A stretch of DNA of 64,000 nt from Periplaneta americana (Eukaryota > Arthropoda > Insecta > Blattodea > Blattidae): assembly GCF_040183065.1 (NCBI RefSeq), contig NC_091132.1:88683606-88747605 (forward strand). Reading direction: 5' to 3'. The position numbers and the translations under genes are program-made. Of this stretch, positions 45,721 through 57,741 are shown piece after piece. A model generated the notes under the pieces. The model did no database searches and was not told the DNA's origin. It worked only from the letters and a program-made list of their open reading frames with translations. Every line of letters begins with the position of its first letter. The stretch's first letter is position 1.

Positions 45721-46465
45721 ACTCTCATTGTAGTAAGTTTGATTGAATTCTTGTCCGCACTGAACAGATGTTAAGCTTTGACTATTCCAACCACAGTAAT
45801 GCAAAAACAAGTGCTTACATAGGTATACATTATCTGTAGCTGCTCCATCTATTTGGACCAGTCACAACCCTTAACATGAACTGCTTACTATGAGACCGGG
45901 CGGTCGCTCACCTACTCTATACTACCGTACATCGGCAACCTGATTGCATGCTGCTGTGGCAATTCAACGAAGTCTACTTATGAGGTTCAAACTTGTCTTC
46001 GGACAGTTCACTAAACAACAACAACCGTACTAAAGACGATCCCCCTCATCCCAGTTTTCATGCAATTTTCGATACGTATTGAAAACGATTTGAATACAGA
46101 AGCTAAAGTTTCAAAAGTGGCTATGTTGGTTAACAAATCATCGACATGTTAGCATGTTGGTCGCTCTGTAGGCCTTAGCTATAAACAATATTGTGTTTTA
46201 TTAATATGGTTTATGAAAACTTAATATTGTGGCTGTTAATGTAGAATGGTAATATTGGCTTTTAGGAAAAAAACAAAATATGATATGTTAGAACATGCCT
46301 TTTCAACCAACATAAATAATTGCGCTCGCTTTGGTAAAAATAATAGTTGACACATCAAACAAATGACGATTGTTCACGCGCTTAGCGTATTGAGATCGTT
46401 TTGAATACGATAACGTTTTCATGCAACTCAATCCGTATTGAATACGACCCCATAAAAACACAGTT
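45721..46465. other. No gene; repeated GTTTTCATGCAA words
   Basis: GTTTTCATGCAATTTTCGAT at 46053 and GTTTTCATGCAACTCAATCC at 46418, each followed by GTATTGAA, look like the two ends of a degraded element of about 400 bp. The superfamily is unclear. Confidence 0.35.
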
Positions 46466-46525
46466 TTACTCCTGGTTGAGTGTTAGAGAAGGACGCATGG
46501 CCTTAACTCTGCCCGGTTAAATAAA

Positions 46526-46568
<43 letters not shown>
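46466..46568 (+). mobile_element. LINE 3' hairpin module with (ATT)n tail
   Basis: CTCCTGGTTGAGTGTTAGAG, GGACGCATGGCCTTAACTCT, GCCCGGTTAAATAAATC, then (ATT)n at about 46527-46568. Same module as 1279-1322. Confidence 0.7.
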
Positions 46569-46569
<1 letters not shown>

Positions 46570-46599
46570 AGTGTTGTGCTGGCCCATTCAGAACGGCAA

Positions 46600-46890
46600 A
46601 ACGTTACATTCGCTCAGAGATACGAAATGCAATTAAGGAGTATGAGAGTGACATTTTATGTATTAACGAAGACAATATCGTGTGTAATGTATGTAAAATT
46701 GAAATAAAAACCACAAAAACTCAGGCAATGAAATTGAGTGATCCCCATTTTAGAGGTTTTCTTCAGAAATTCTCTCGACACAAAAATTATTTAAGCGGTA
46801 GGCGAAGACGATTCAGCTTCGACAACTTACGAGAATATATCGTCGTTTACTGCAACGCTGGTAATTACATCAATGATGACGAGGACTGAA
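46600..46890 (+). pseudogene. Zinc-finger N-terminus of a CGGBP1-like element
   Basis: From about 46620 the plus strand reads NAIKEYESDILCINEDNIVC, NVCKIEIKTTKTQAMKLSD, then LQKFSRHKNYLSGRRRRFSF and NAGNYINDDED before a stop. C-x2-C followed by H-rich residues at a distance suggests the BED-like finger of CGGBP1-related hAT proteins, which would fit the neighbouring transposase tail (45177-45720), though that lies on the other strand. The match is weak. Confidence 0.4.
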
Positions 46891-48144
46891 CCTTGCAAGG
46901 TATGTACTACAGTACTACAGTACGTTATTTTTCTTTTCTTTCTGACTGTACGGAGATACAGTAGCATGTAGAAGTCGTCTGTTTACGTTTAAAAACCTGT
47001 TGAGCCAATGGTCTGAATGAAAAAAATGTTACATATAGTAAATGTGCACCTACATTCAACGATAACTCATCCCACATCCACTGCCTACTCATTAGTGAAA
47101 ACAGAACAAACTAGTTCAAAAAGCAGGACAAAGTCCGGACAAAAACATTTGTAGATATCTTATTCTTTATGACTTCTCAGATTCCGAAGTCGAATTTAAT
47201 TGATTATTGCTTGTTAAATTACGTAGGCATAATATCTGTACAATAAAATAAAATAATATTATACAGTACATTTTAATTTCAGCACTGTATGCAGAAACAT
47301 AGGCCTACATGAGAAACACCAACCTATTTCTTTTAAACCAAATTTTACATGTAGCCATAATAATTACAAAAACTACCTCACTCACCATTATATTTGCTGA
47401 CAGATCACTGAAACAATGGCCTTCACTACACTCGGAAGAATAATTTCGTATGTTTACAGTTTTACTGATGCTAATTTTCAGGTGAAAAAATATTAAATTG
47501 GCTCAACCTCGTGTTACTGATGGTATCGCGGATCATACCACTGTTTATGCACGCCGATCGACCGATTTTACGGGAAAAGCATGATCTGTCATGGTTTATT
47601 CGTGGCTTGTATTCGAAAGAGAATACTGACCACTGACGCAAATACTTGCAGCACTATTGTAACGTTGTAATGAAAGTTTATTGACCAGTGAACATTACTC
47701 TACCGTTGCAAGAGTTCAGACTCTGAATAAAATATATGGACAAAAACTATACCGGTAGTTTTATTCGCAGTTCAGCATTATGTTTTCAAATGTAATTATA
47801 AAAATTTAGATGATTGGTACTTTTCCATAAAATACGGACATTTAACAAATCTTCAAAAATAAATACGGACGGCAGGACAAACCTTCAAAATACGGACATG
47901 TCCTGCTAAATATGGACGTTTAGTAATCCTAGACTTATCGAAAGTTGATTTAAGGTCACATAATTTGCTTCAAATGTTTTCACTGTGAGCTTTGTTGCAA
48001 TTTTGCAAGTGAAAAGTATGAAACTGATGACAATTTATAGCACACTGTGAAGTGATAAAATTACAATTAAAGATATATTCTAAAAATCGATTACACATAT
48101 TTATAGTAGCTTAAGTTTTAATAACGTGAATTAAAATATTTATA
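46891..48144. other. No recognised gene
   Basis: AT-rich. TACGGACATGTCCTGCTAAA and related words at 47820-47940, and AGCAGGACAAAGTCCGGACA at 47115, may be remnants of an element's ends. Nothing coding. Confidence 0.35.
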
Positions 48145-48440
48145 TACCGGTTACGGACTGAAAGGTCCGGGGTTCGATCTCGGATGGTGACAGGGTTTTT
48201 TTCTCGTTGCCAAACTTTCAGAACGGCCCCGAGGTTCACTCAGCCTCCTATAAAATTGAGTACCAGGTATTTCTCGGGGGTAAAAGGCGGTCAGAGGAGC
48301 AAGGTGCGACCATACCACCTCATTCTAGTGCCGAGGTCATGGAAAGCATGGGGCTGTACCTCCATGCCCCCCCCCCCCCAGGTGCCTTCATGGCATGTTA
48401 CGGGGATGCATTTACCTTTTACCTTCTATACAGTAAATAT
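48145..48440 (+). mobile_element. SINE-like repeat with B box
   Basis: GGTCCGGGGTTCGATCTCGG is a good B box/T arm. The A box region is decayed. The body (GCCAAACTTTCAGAACGGCC, AGTACCAGGTATTTCTCGGG) ends near a C-run (48366-48379). Confidence 0.5.
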
Positions 48441-48899
48441 TTCTCGTGACAGTATTCTCATATTTTTCGTGAAACGTTGAATATTAACACTCTCATGGAC
48501 AAATAAAATCTAAATAATGGACTTAACTGGCGTAGGATATAGTTTTCAAGCCACGGAATAATTCGCTTCCGTTTTAGAAACAATATTACGTTATGAAAAA
48601 AAATTGGTATGAAGAAAAACACATAATCTCCGTCAAGTAATCTGTTACATTCTTCCTGGGGGATAATTCATGCAAATTTTTCTCGCTTTGTATAACAGTA
48701 ACAGGTACAGAAGTATGATACAATTATTTACAATGTTTCTGCAATACTGGGTCTGGTGTTCTGAAACATGTGCTGCCTCACGTGAGGTACACCAGAGTTA
48801 CATGACGTTTCTATTAACTACTCTCATTGGCTAAGGCGCATCCCCTCCTAAATGTTCTACCAATCGATGCATCGGATACATACGACTGTTAGGAACGTT

Positions 48900-49075
48900 C
48901 GGCTCCAGTTGTAACGAGTTGGTATATCTATATGTGCTAGTAACTCTGACACTTCCCCGGGATTTTCCCAGCTGATTCCGGGGATCGACAAAATTTTGCC
49001 AGTGCAACGAGGAGGCGTTTTCTAAGGCAACAGGTGCTCCGGAGTTAGTAACAATAAAACACCCATTCCTTTAAA
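48900..49075 (+). promoter_or_regulatory. Putative promoter / 5' untranslated region of DNAJC12
   Basis: Composition rises in GC from about 48950 (CACTTCCCCGGGATTTTCCC, GATTCCGGGGATCGAC) up to the start codon, with no repeats. This agrees with a transcription start here, but no TATA box or initiator can be fixed by eye. Confidence 0.3.
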
Positions 49076-49767
49076 ATGACGACCGTGGACAGTATTTTGA
49101 ACTACACTCGTTCAGAAGATGAGGATTATTACGCAATTCTTGGGTGCGACGAGAGCGCAACGGTAAGTGTCAAATGAAAGTGAAGTTTTCACTTAGCCTA
49201 CATTTTTATCCAGATTTCATTTCGTTACAGTGCCGTGAATACGTGCCTACATATTGATTAGTAAAAGTGCTTGTGCAACTTGTGTATTTAGAATAAAGCT
49301 GTGTTTTCAAGTGTCTATATAGTAATTACAGTTTGCGAATGTCTTAATTATTGCGATCCATATTAAAATGGCATGTGATTAATTTGCAGCCGGAGCAGAT
49401 CACAGCCGAATACAAAGTTCAGGCGCTGCAATATCACCCAGACAAAAATGAAGGAAATAAAGAGGCAGAGGAAAAGTTCCAAAAATTAAAAGTAAGTATA
49501 ATAGCGGTAATGAAACATAACTTTTTATTGATATGTAGATTAATGTCAATTTTAATATTTAATGATTATACACGCTGTAATGTTGCAATGTATGATCATA
49601 AGACTATGAAAAATTGTTATATATCTAATTACATCTTTTGTATCGTGCAGGAAGCGAAAGAGACTTTATGTGATCCAGAAAAGCGAAGTAATTATGACAA
49701 ATGGCGTAAAAGTGGCATTTCCATTAGTTATAAGCAGTGGCTTGGTATGAAGGAACATGTTCATCAA
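49076..49767 (+). CDS. DNAJC12: DnaJ homolog subfamily C member 12 (J-domain protein jdp), exons 1-3, 3' incomplete
   Basis: Three exons with consensus splice sites and phase-0 introns: 49076-49162 (29 codons, GTAAGT donor), 49390-49491 (34 codons, TTGCAG acceptor, GTAAGT donor) and 49651-49767 (39 codons, GTGCAG acceptor, GTGAGT donor). The joined 102 residues begin [20 protein letters not shown]. They contain the whole J domain (about 16-81), including helix II, the HPD triad at 45-47 that stimulates Hsp70 ATPase, and the KRSNYDKW end, then [17 protein letters not shown], highly characteristic of insect jdp. In mammals DNAJC12 is a cytosolic Hsp70 co-chaperone for aromatic amino-acid hydroxylases; the same role here is inference. 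Start chosen as the first ATG before ILNY. The exon expected to begin with a S-M-H-W motif was not found up to 64000. Confidence 0.95.
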
Positions 49768-50104
49768 GTGAGTACCTGAAATTTTTAAAATATTTATTTG
49801 TGTGAATTACAATGTGCCTTACAATAGTTCCCACAACATGAAATAGTTTAGGGTGTGATATTTAATATTTTTATTTTCGCATTATTTGATATGTAAGCTT
49901 AATAGTTTTTCTTTCTGTGAAGTGTAGAGAAAGTAGGTACCACAATGCTCATAATAAATTTTGCGTTTGATATGCGTTAAATTTATCTTATTTCTTTAGA
50001 TCGCGTACTTGTTTGGTTCCATGTAAGCTATTGGAAAGATTTTGTGCTTATTTATTTATCGGTTGAGTTGACACATATAGACTACGTATAATAAAAAGGC
50101 AGGG
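49768..50104 (+). other. Start of DNAJC12 intron 3
   Basis: AT-rich intronic sequence after the GTGAGT donor. No exon was seen. Confidence 0.6.
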
Positions 50105-50400
50105 TATCTGCTTTACATGCCATTAAGGCGCACGGGAGGCATAGAGGTAGAACTCTATGTTTTCATGGGCTCGACGCAAGGATGGGGTGATGTGGTTAGC
50201 ACCACGCTCCGACTGCCTTTGACCTCCGGGAAAGAGCCGGTACTCATTCTGACAGGAAGCTCAGTGGACGTCGGGCCGTTCTGGAAATTTCGGCAATGAG
50301 AAAAATCTCGCCATTATTAGAGATTGAACTCGGGATCTTCCAGTGCCTAGCCCTTAGCTCTGCCAATTGAACTATCCGGCCACCATATGTAGTAAAGCCT
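50105..50400 (-). mobile_element. tRNA-headed SINE in DNAJC12 intron 3
   Basis: Minus strand: GGTGGCCGGATAGTTCAATT (A box), then GATCCCGAGTTCAATCTC (B box) and TTGCCGAAATTTCCAGAACG. The body reaches about 50115. A T-run (50459-50476) lies just beyond. Confidence 0.6.
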
Positions 50401-51132
50401 AATACAGCGAGGTTAGTTGAAGATGCTCGAGTTTTCGGCTTGAAACCCCACTGTAGATTTTTTTTTTTTTTTTTTCGTTTTTCGTAATTTTTGGAAAATT
50501 GAAACATTTCACAAAACCAGCAAGGATTTTTATCCTACGGAATATTTCTGGCAATGTTTAGTACATTTTTTATATAAAAAATGTTTCGGACTATCGAATT
50601 TCCTAATTTAAATTCAGAATACATTTTAAATTGACAACAAATTCTAAATTAACAATAACAAAATTAAATTCTATTATTGTAGTACTATTTTCTTTTTGTT
50701 ATCATATCCAACGCAGAAGAAGATACTGCTGATCTGACAAAAGATAATCATGAAATTCACACCTTTTTATTATTAGATTTATAGAGGATGAAAGCTGCCC
50801 GAAATTAATACTATATGTTCCTTCTATTCATTTCTGGTTATTACCGCAGTCAGTATTGTCGCAATAAATAAATTTCCCATTTTTTTGGCTATAAATCGAA
50901 GAATGGCTGATAGTTACTATGGTTAGCATTTTCTTGCAAAATATGCTGCCTGATTAACAATCAAGAGTCCCATAAAAATTCAGCAGTAACTTCCCCGCCT
51001 GAACAAGTTGAAGGGATTAAGGAATTAGGGTATATACAATTGGTTCAATACAAAACCTATATTAAAAGGCTTTTGTGACATCGTCAATATTTCAGTAATT
51101 CATTTTCGTATCGTGTTTTTCCGTCTTCACAT
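50401..51132. other. Intronic sequence without features
   Basis: AT-rich; probably DNAJC12 intron. Nothing recognised except a T-run at 50459. Confidence 0.35.
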
Positions 51133-51141
51133 ACCATAAGA

Positions 51142-51393
51142 ATCCGCCGCTGTGGAATAATGGTTAGCCTGCTTGACCGTGAAACGAACTGACTTGGGTT
51201 CAAATCCTGGTTGGGACAAGTTACCTAGTTGAGGTTTTTTCCGGGATTTTCCCTCAACCCATTAAGAGCAAATGCTGGGTAACTTTCGGCACTGGACTCT
51301 GGACTCATCTCGCTAGCATTGTCACTTTCATCCCACTCAGACGCTAGATAATCAGAGCAGTTGATAAAGCGTCAAAAAAAAAAAAACCAACCA
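51142..51393 (+). mobile_element. SINE family A, full length, 9-bp target duplication
   Basis: GTGGAATAATGGTTAGCC (A box), GGGTTCAAATCCTGG (B box), GAGCAAATGCTGGGTAACTT, GACGCTAGATAATC and an A-tail. ACCATAAGA occurs at 51133-51141 and 51394-51402. Confidence 0.85.
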
Positions 51394-51402
51394 CACCATA
51401 AG

Positions 51403-53133
51403 ATAAAAACAGTTTTAAGTAGATACTGTAGTATGTATTTCCCATATGACGAGACGAAATTAAATCGCACAAAGAGTCGTTATTATATTAATTTTACAGG
51501 AAATCATCATGCTTGTATTTTCATATAGATTCTTGTGTATCAGAGAAAAATATGACAACATCTAAAGGTTAGTTATCTGGGATAAAGGAATTTTATAGGG
51601 GAGCTAAAAAATTGGTTATCGTGAAGAGAGGAAGGGGAGAAATTGTGCGATATTATAATGAAACCTTAATGTGAATGTACCTCTTCAAAGGTAGGCTCAT
51701 GAAATTTAAAAATAATTAATAAGTGCAACTTAAATGAAAGCATAATGGTAAAGAAAATATATTTTATATTTTGTAATGATAATAGTGGTATGTTTATACA
51801 TAGGCCTACTCTTAAATCTCTGTTACTTCTGGTTGTGTGAAAATGCTTAGAAACGGACATTTTTCGCATGAGAAATGGTACTAAAATTGAAAACGAAATA
51901 ATCTGTTAAGTGAGTGTTAATTTTCCTGTAAGCTGCTACAAGGAATGATTTAATCTTTCATTCTTCGATTATGTAGAAGATTCATATGCCCACTTTATTT
52001 TACGCAACTCCTGAGAGCTGTAGAACAGGTGAATATTTTAATATGAAAGAATAAAGAGTATAGTTTCTCTCAACAATCGATTAGGATAACTGCCAACTCC
52101 TATCGTAAATTAAGTACCTTACCAGAAGCCTACCGGTAATAATGCCATTTGGACTAGTGTACGTATTATCTGACAGCCCAGGAACACTAAAGCTAGTAAG
52201 TAACTAAAAAAAAAAGTGTAAACAATAATTCAGAAGTGCTATTTTCGCGATTTTACAGTTCTCGGAACATTGAGAAAATGGATATCATTGTCATACATTA
52301 TAATGCTCAGCGCTTGAAAATTAGTGTTATATTAAATTTAACGAAAGTCAACTTTATGCTGGTAATAAGTAGAAACAAGTGTCATAATTAATATAATCTG
52401 AAGTTGATTTTTGGCACCAGAAACTTCATAGGCCTACTCTGAGTTTGTACAGAATGAAAACAGCGGTCTTATGTGTTATCATGATTGCTTTATTATGGCA
52501 GGAGGGGGGGGGATAAATTTATGGTTTTTATATAAAAACCTAATACAAAACCACAGGAATTTAAAGCCTAAAAAGATGAAGAGTAGTCTTTTGGGACAAC
52601 AGATTGAGGACGCGAAACAATGGATATCCTTATATGCCTAGTTAAGGTAGTAGTAGACCTACTGATAAAGTATGATGTAGGCTATAAATACAGTGCACCA
52701 TTCATATCGAGAAGTCCAAGATGAACTTCTCTGTTGCCAAAAATTCAATTGGGATAGACTTCCTCGTAATGGACTCGGTTGTCGTTATCGTTCTAGTATT
52801 TTTCCGTTCATTGTCATCTATAAAATAACGAGACATGCAAAGCACCACCATTGTGACAGGTTTTTGCATCTGATAAAATCACTGACTGGCTCAACATTGG
52901 CCAAGAAATTATGGAGGCTAAATATTGTTTTTCGGATAGTCAGTACAACATACAACAGAAATAAATTTTGTTAATTTAAAAAACGTGAATTTAGATATTA
53001 GGTAATGGTGTTGGGTGCCTTTTTAAATTCACGTTATATAACATTTTCAGCTCTAGGGTACAAAATAAAATTCAGAACCTTTCGTCACATGTGTACCTTG
53101 TACACACGGGTGTATTTCAGGCCTGGCGAGCCA
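51403..53133. other. No recognised gene
   Basis: AT-rich, presumably intronic. An open frame at 52693-52974 (plus) is not recognised. A small inverted pair ACGTGAATTTA/TAAATTCACGT at 52983 and 53024 may be a minute DNA element. Confidence 0.35.
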
Positions 53134-53144
53134 TGGAGGTGCCA

Positions 53145-53332
53145 CAGTCTAGTATATACAGACGCGAAGCTCAATACGTAGTAAATATGCAAACATTAGA
53201 TAGTTGTTCACCACTAGGATCGCTAATATCGCCTCATTACGCTCATTACAGGCAATGCAAAATAGTACAGTCACAGTCTATTGTTTCTAGCACCCTCAAA
53301 ACTCAAGCTTCGTGACTGTATATAGTAGACTG
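53145..53332. mobile_element. MITE, ~190 bp, 9-11-bp target duplication
   Basis: CAGTCTAGTATATACAGACG and its inverse CTGTATATAGTAGACTG form ~30-bp inverted ends. TGGAGGTGCCA is duplicated at 53134-53144 and 53333-53343. A 9-11-bp duplication points to the MULE superfamily. The interior (GTAAATATGCAAACATTAGA, CACTAGGATCGCTAATATCG) is non-coding. Confidence 0.85.
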
Positions 53333-53343
53333 TGGAGGTGCCA

Positions 53344-54280
53344 AGGTACTATTTTTCGAGGCCAGGCAATTCCAGGGCACTTTTCTGATTTTCATATTAT
53401 CGTCAAATTTTGCATTTGTAAAAATGTCATGTTTTATTCGCATTTCAACAATTTCATAGTGATGTCTACTCTTCAGACCTAACACTTCTTCATTTTTCCT
53501 GCCAGGATGTTGCTCCAATTTTGTTTTCTATATGGCTATTATGCAACCAACTGTTTCTGTTCAAACAGAATGCTTATGCTTCGAAATCCTAGAGTCAAGG
53601 CATTTTTTTATAAGAAATACACCATTCCTTGTATAGGATCTGTATTCAGTTATTCAAATACCTAGGCGCACTCCTGATTAAGAAATATGTAGAGCTTTTA
53701 GAGTACCGGTATTTGGATTTTCAATTCCCATGAGTATACATGCACAACGTGATTCAAAACTAGTGGACAAAGTATCAGAAAATGTGATCCCATAAAGGAA
53801 ATGGTCATGAAGACTCATTTACTAATGTGTGACTCATCTATTGAATATTTAATATTGTGCTGTCATTATGGGAAGTTTCTGCAAGGTTAAAAAATTTCCA
53901 CTGGAAATTGCGACATTCAGTGACAGAACACAGAAAATACCGATGGTTAATACTACCCTATATGCATTTAAAGTACCATGTTTGTTCTAGTTGATCAGAG
54001 GTGACTTAAGCGGTATGATCTTGCTCTTGTTCCATAGCTGACTTTAAAAACGTTTTGTGCTCTTTTCAAAACTCAGTGAAACAAAATTTAAAAAATTCAG
54101 CTAAGTTAATATCACAACAAAAATAAATAATAAATGCATAATAATAATCATTATTATCATAATTATTCACGACTATGATATGATATCGTAAACTAGACGT
54201 TTTAAAAGTTTTCCTAGTATTCTTTTTTCTCCTAGCTGGTAATTCTGAAGTAGACTGATTCTGTTCCGATCCATTCTTAG
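53344..54280. other. No recognisable feature
   Basis: AT-rich, presumably intronic. Confidence 0.35.
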
Positions 54281-54462
54281 TACCATAAAATGGGGTGAAC
54301 AGGGACGAATTTTTACTATTTTTTAATATTTTTGTGTCAAAGAGTTTATATTTTTATTCATAATGAGTGAATAAATAAACACTCTTATTATTATATTTAC
54401 TCTTTGACACAAAGAAATAAAAAATAGTAAATATTCGTCCCTATTCACCCCATTTTACGGTA
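54281..54462. mobile_element. MITE, 182 bp, ~65-bp inverted arms
   Basis: TACCATAAAATGGGGTGAAC at the left is inverted at the right (TTCACCCCATTTTACGGTA), and complementarity extends to GTGTCAAAGAGT/ACTCTTTGACAC. Almost the whole element can fold. Flanking TA is consistent with a Tc1/mariner-type origin. Confidence 0.8.
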
Positions 54463-55112
54463 TATGTTTTATTTAGTTTTGCTTGTAATATCTAATTCTT
54501 TCTAAAATAGGTGTAATTTCTAATTCTTGCAAAAACGTAATTTGTTTTATGGTACGTGTAGCAAAGTTGGTTTGTTGGTTTCCAATGGTTCACATTTGGG
54601 GACTGGTAAATCCATTTTGTGCCTTGCCTCGTTGCCTCTCATAAAGGACTCAATGAGATGTTCAAACTACAGCCAACTGTTTTCCTAAAAAAAATTATCT
54701 CTGCAGTATTTAATCTTGTTAAATCTTGTTTTTGACTTATTAACAAAAATTATTATACAGAAATGAGAAGAAAAATGATGTCTAAACAGAGAATAACAAT
54801 TATTTAATGAAACAGATGGCTGCGAAGATTATGCGTGCAAAGAAAGATATAACTTAGTAATACCATCTTAAATTAATAGAAAGAAGTTCTGTTACAATGG
54901 AAATACGTAACAGGTATTTTGAATTTTACAGTCCAGTTACTGAAGTAAGGCATGATTCAAAATTTTTCCAATCATACTCCACAGAGGAAAAAAAAATACC
55001 TCGATATATTATTATGATGTATTAACAGTTTGTTTTAATTCTTTTGGACAAAGTTGCCGTCTGGATTTGTGATTCTCAACCGGGAAGAGGGAGGTCCGTG
55101 AACCTCGCCGCA
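54463..55112. other. No recognisable feature
   Basis: AT-rich sequence only. Confidence 0.35.
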
Positions 55113-55113
55113 A

Positions 55114-55161
<48 letters not shown>
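55113..55161. repeat. (TAA)n microsatellite
   Basis: About 16 units. Confidence 0.95.
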
Positions 55162-55897
<736 letters not shown>

Positions 55898-55929
55898 GGA
55901 ATTTTCCATAAATAATGGTTTTCCTTCAC

Positions 55930-56510
55930 TCAAACTTAATTTTAATTCTTCACAAATCTCTGTCTGCCTTATCTTTCTCTGTAAGCCCACGGTTGTGCAT
56001 GCTTCTCTTTACCCCATCAATCCATTTTTCTTTTTTTCGTCTGTTGCCTTCTGGATGCTAATTTAAAATTTTCTTTGGTTTTTTTATTTTAGTAGGTTAT
56101 TTTACGACGCTTTAGCAACATCTAGGTTATTTAGCGTCTGACTGAGATGAAGGTGATAATGCCGGTGAAATTAATCCGGGTTCCAACACCGAAAGTTACC
56201 CAGCATTTGCCCATGTTGCGTTGAGGGAAAACCCCGGAAAAAAACCTCAACTAGGTAACTTGCCCCGACCGGGAATCGAACCCGGGCCGCCTGGTTTCTC
56301 GGCCACACGCGCTAACCGTTACTCCACAGGTGTGGACTTTTCTTTGGTATTCTCTCTTCCGACATTCTTATAACACGTCCATACCATCTCAGTCTTCTCT
56401 TTCCTATTATCTCCATATCGAAAACATTATTTTTAACTTCTAGTAATAACCCTTCACAGATACACATCATGCATAATGTGGCCTGCCCAATTTGAAAATG
56501 AGTCACAGTT
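55930..56510 (-). pseudogene. RTE-like LINE C-terminal remnant split by a SINE
   Basis: Minus strand, right piece (56506-56349): FDMEIIGKRRLRWYGRVIRM then SEERIPKK. Left piece (56068-55930): HPEGNRRKKEKWIDGVKRSM and HNRGLTEKDKADRD. Together they are the common tail of RTE-like proteins (RLRWYGHVxRM...RIPKK...G-R-R-x-x-G-R-x-x-x-x-W-x-D-x-(I/V)). A family A SINE sits between them. No catalytic residues; stops follow. Confidence 0.75.
56080..56337 (-). mobile_element. SINE family A, full length, 11-bp target duplication
   Basis: Minus strand: CACACCTGTGGAGTAACGGT (A box), GGGTTCGATTCCCGG (B box), CAAATGCTGGGTAACTTTCG and a tail with GCGTCGTAAAATAACC-type sequence. TTTTCTTTGGT is duplicated at 56069-56079 and 56338-56348. 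Little decayed, so recent. Confidence 0.9.
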
Positions 56511-56767
56511 CTGCCTTCTATCCGCAGAATGCTGAACCCGTATCACGGGCGCGTGCACGAACACGCACACATACACACATTTTCCCGTATAACTGTGTTC
56601 TGAATCTTGCCTTGATTTTCTCGGTGCTCTTTATTCTTCCTACGTTACATGACATTACAAGGACACAATTATAATAACAAAAGTCAATATACAAACTAAC
56701 AATAAGTTATTTATATTTTACACAACATATACAAATAATTCATTTATCAAAATCTATACGCGTTCAG

Positions 56768-57548
56768 CCTAGGCGGAGAGAGAACAGTTTCCTTAGGGGG
56801 GGGGGGGGGGGGGCAAAGCAGAACCACAGAATCCCGATATAAAAAGGTTATGGGAGACATTATTTACCTTCTTCCCCCGTTATAGCTTGACCGTGGTACA
56901 GTATATCGTAATATGATCATTTAATTGAAGTATTTTCGGATCCGCGATATTTCGGACCGAATTGTATAGAGCTTGAACTTTAGATCTACTACAAATTAGG
57001 CCTGTAATAGGGCATAACTATTTTTCTCTGCCATACACAAACACATGTATACATCAATAACACTACGTAACAGTGTTAACAGAAACTTTTTTATCTTAAG
57101 CTTACCTTCCTGAAAGTATCATATGAAAAATGTAAATTCTAATTATTTTACTTAATATTTCGAGTTTACGCATTATACCGGGATCACTTTTCTTTTTTCT
57201 GCAGTATGTTATTCATATTTCTCCAAGTGGCGGCCTGAACCACAGCAGACTTCTGACACATGAGTACAGAGTGTTACAAAAGAAACATTACAGTGCTTCC
57301 ATTCCTCAAATGAGGTATAGAAATTCTTATTCATTCAGAAATTTAAAATAAATATTATAGTCCAGATACACGATCTGAAGACATTAATTCATAAATTTAA
57401 ACACAGAAACTTAATAATAAACAAAAGTAAGCAAAACCTTTTGAATTCAGTATTTTCTAACGTTAAAAGAAAAATAAAAGAGTTCACACAAGTTTGGGGC
57501 AGCAGTCCCCCCCCCCCCTGCCTCCCCCTCCCCATAACTCCGCCTATG
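56768..57548. mobile_element. hAT element, 781 bp, non-autonomous, G-run and C-run ends
   Basis: CCTAGGCGGAG at the left and CTCCGCCTATG at the right are inverted. GCGTTCAG is duplicated at 56760-56767 and 57549-57556 (8 bp, hAT-like). A run of 18 G (56796-56813) near the left end faces a run of 12 C (57507-57518) near the right end. An open stretch after a pyrimidine-rich tract at 57205 (YVIHISPSGGLNHSRLLTHE) is unassigned. Confidence 0.8.
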
Positions 57549-57660
57549 GCGTTCAGTGAACGAAAACATACATTCTAAATATTACAGATATATTAATTTG
57601 TCCTACAGAATTTATGTGTAATATTGACACTTAATATTTTAGGAGAAAAATTCGTTCCAG

Positions 57661-57741
57661 CGCCGGGGATCGAACCCGGGTCCTTGGTTCTACGTGAGCG
57701 CCTGGTACGTAGAATCAAAGACCCGGGTTCGATACCCGGCG
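57661..57741. repeat. tRNA-like palindrome (two opposed T arms)
   Basis: Arms 57661-57695 and 57707-57741 are inverted with 3 mismatches in 35; the loop is 11 nt (57696-57706). Each arm contains a complete T arm with B box (CCGGGTTCGATACCCGG type) preceded by TACGTAGAA, as in the tRNA-like head at 38512. It looks like two overlapping head-to-head tRNA 3' halves. Confidence 0.85.

Noticed and set aside
57205-57316. Missing exon 4 of DNAJC12
   Set aside because: A pyrimidine-rich tract, CAG and 112 open bases look like an exon, but the peptide lacks the expected S-M-H-W start, the donor is weak, and it lies inside a hAT element.
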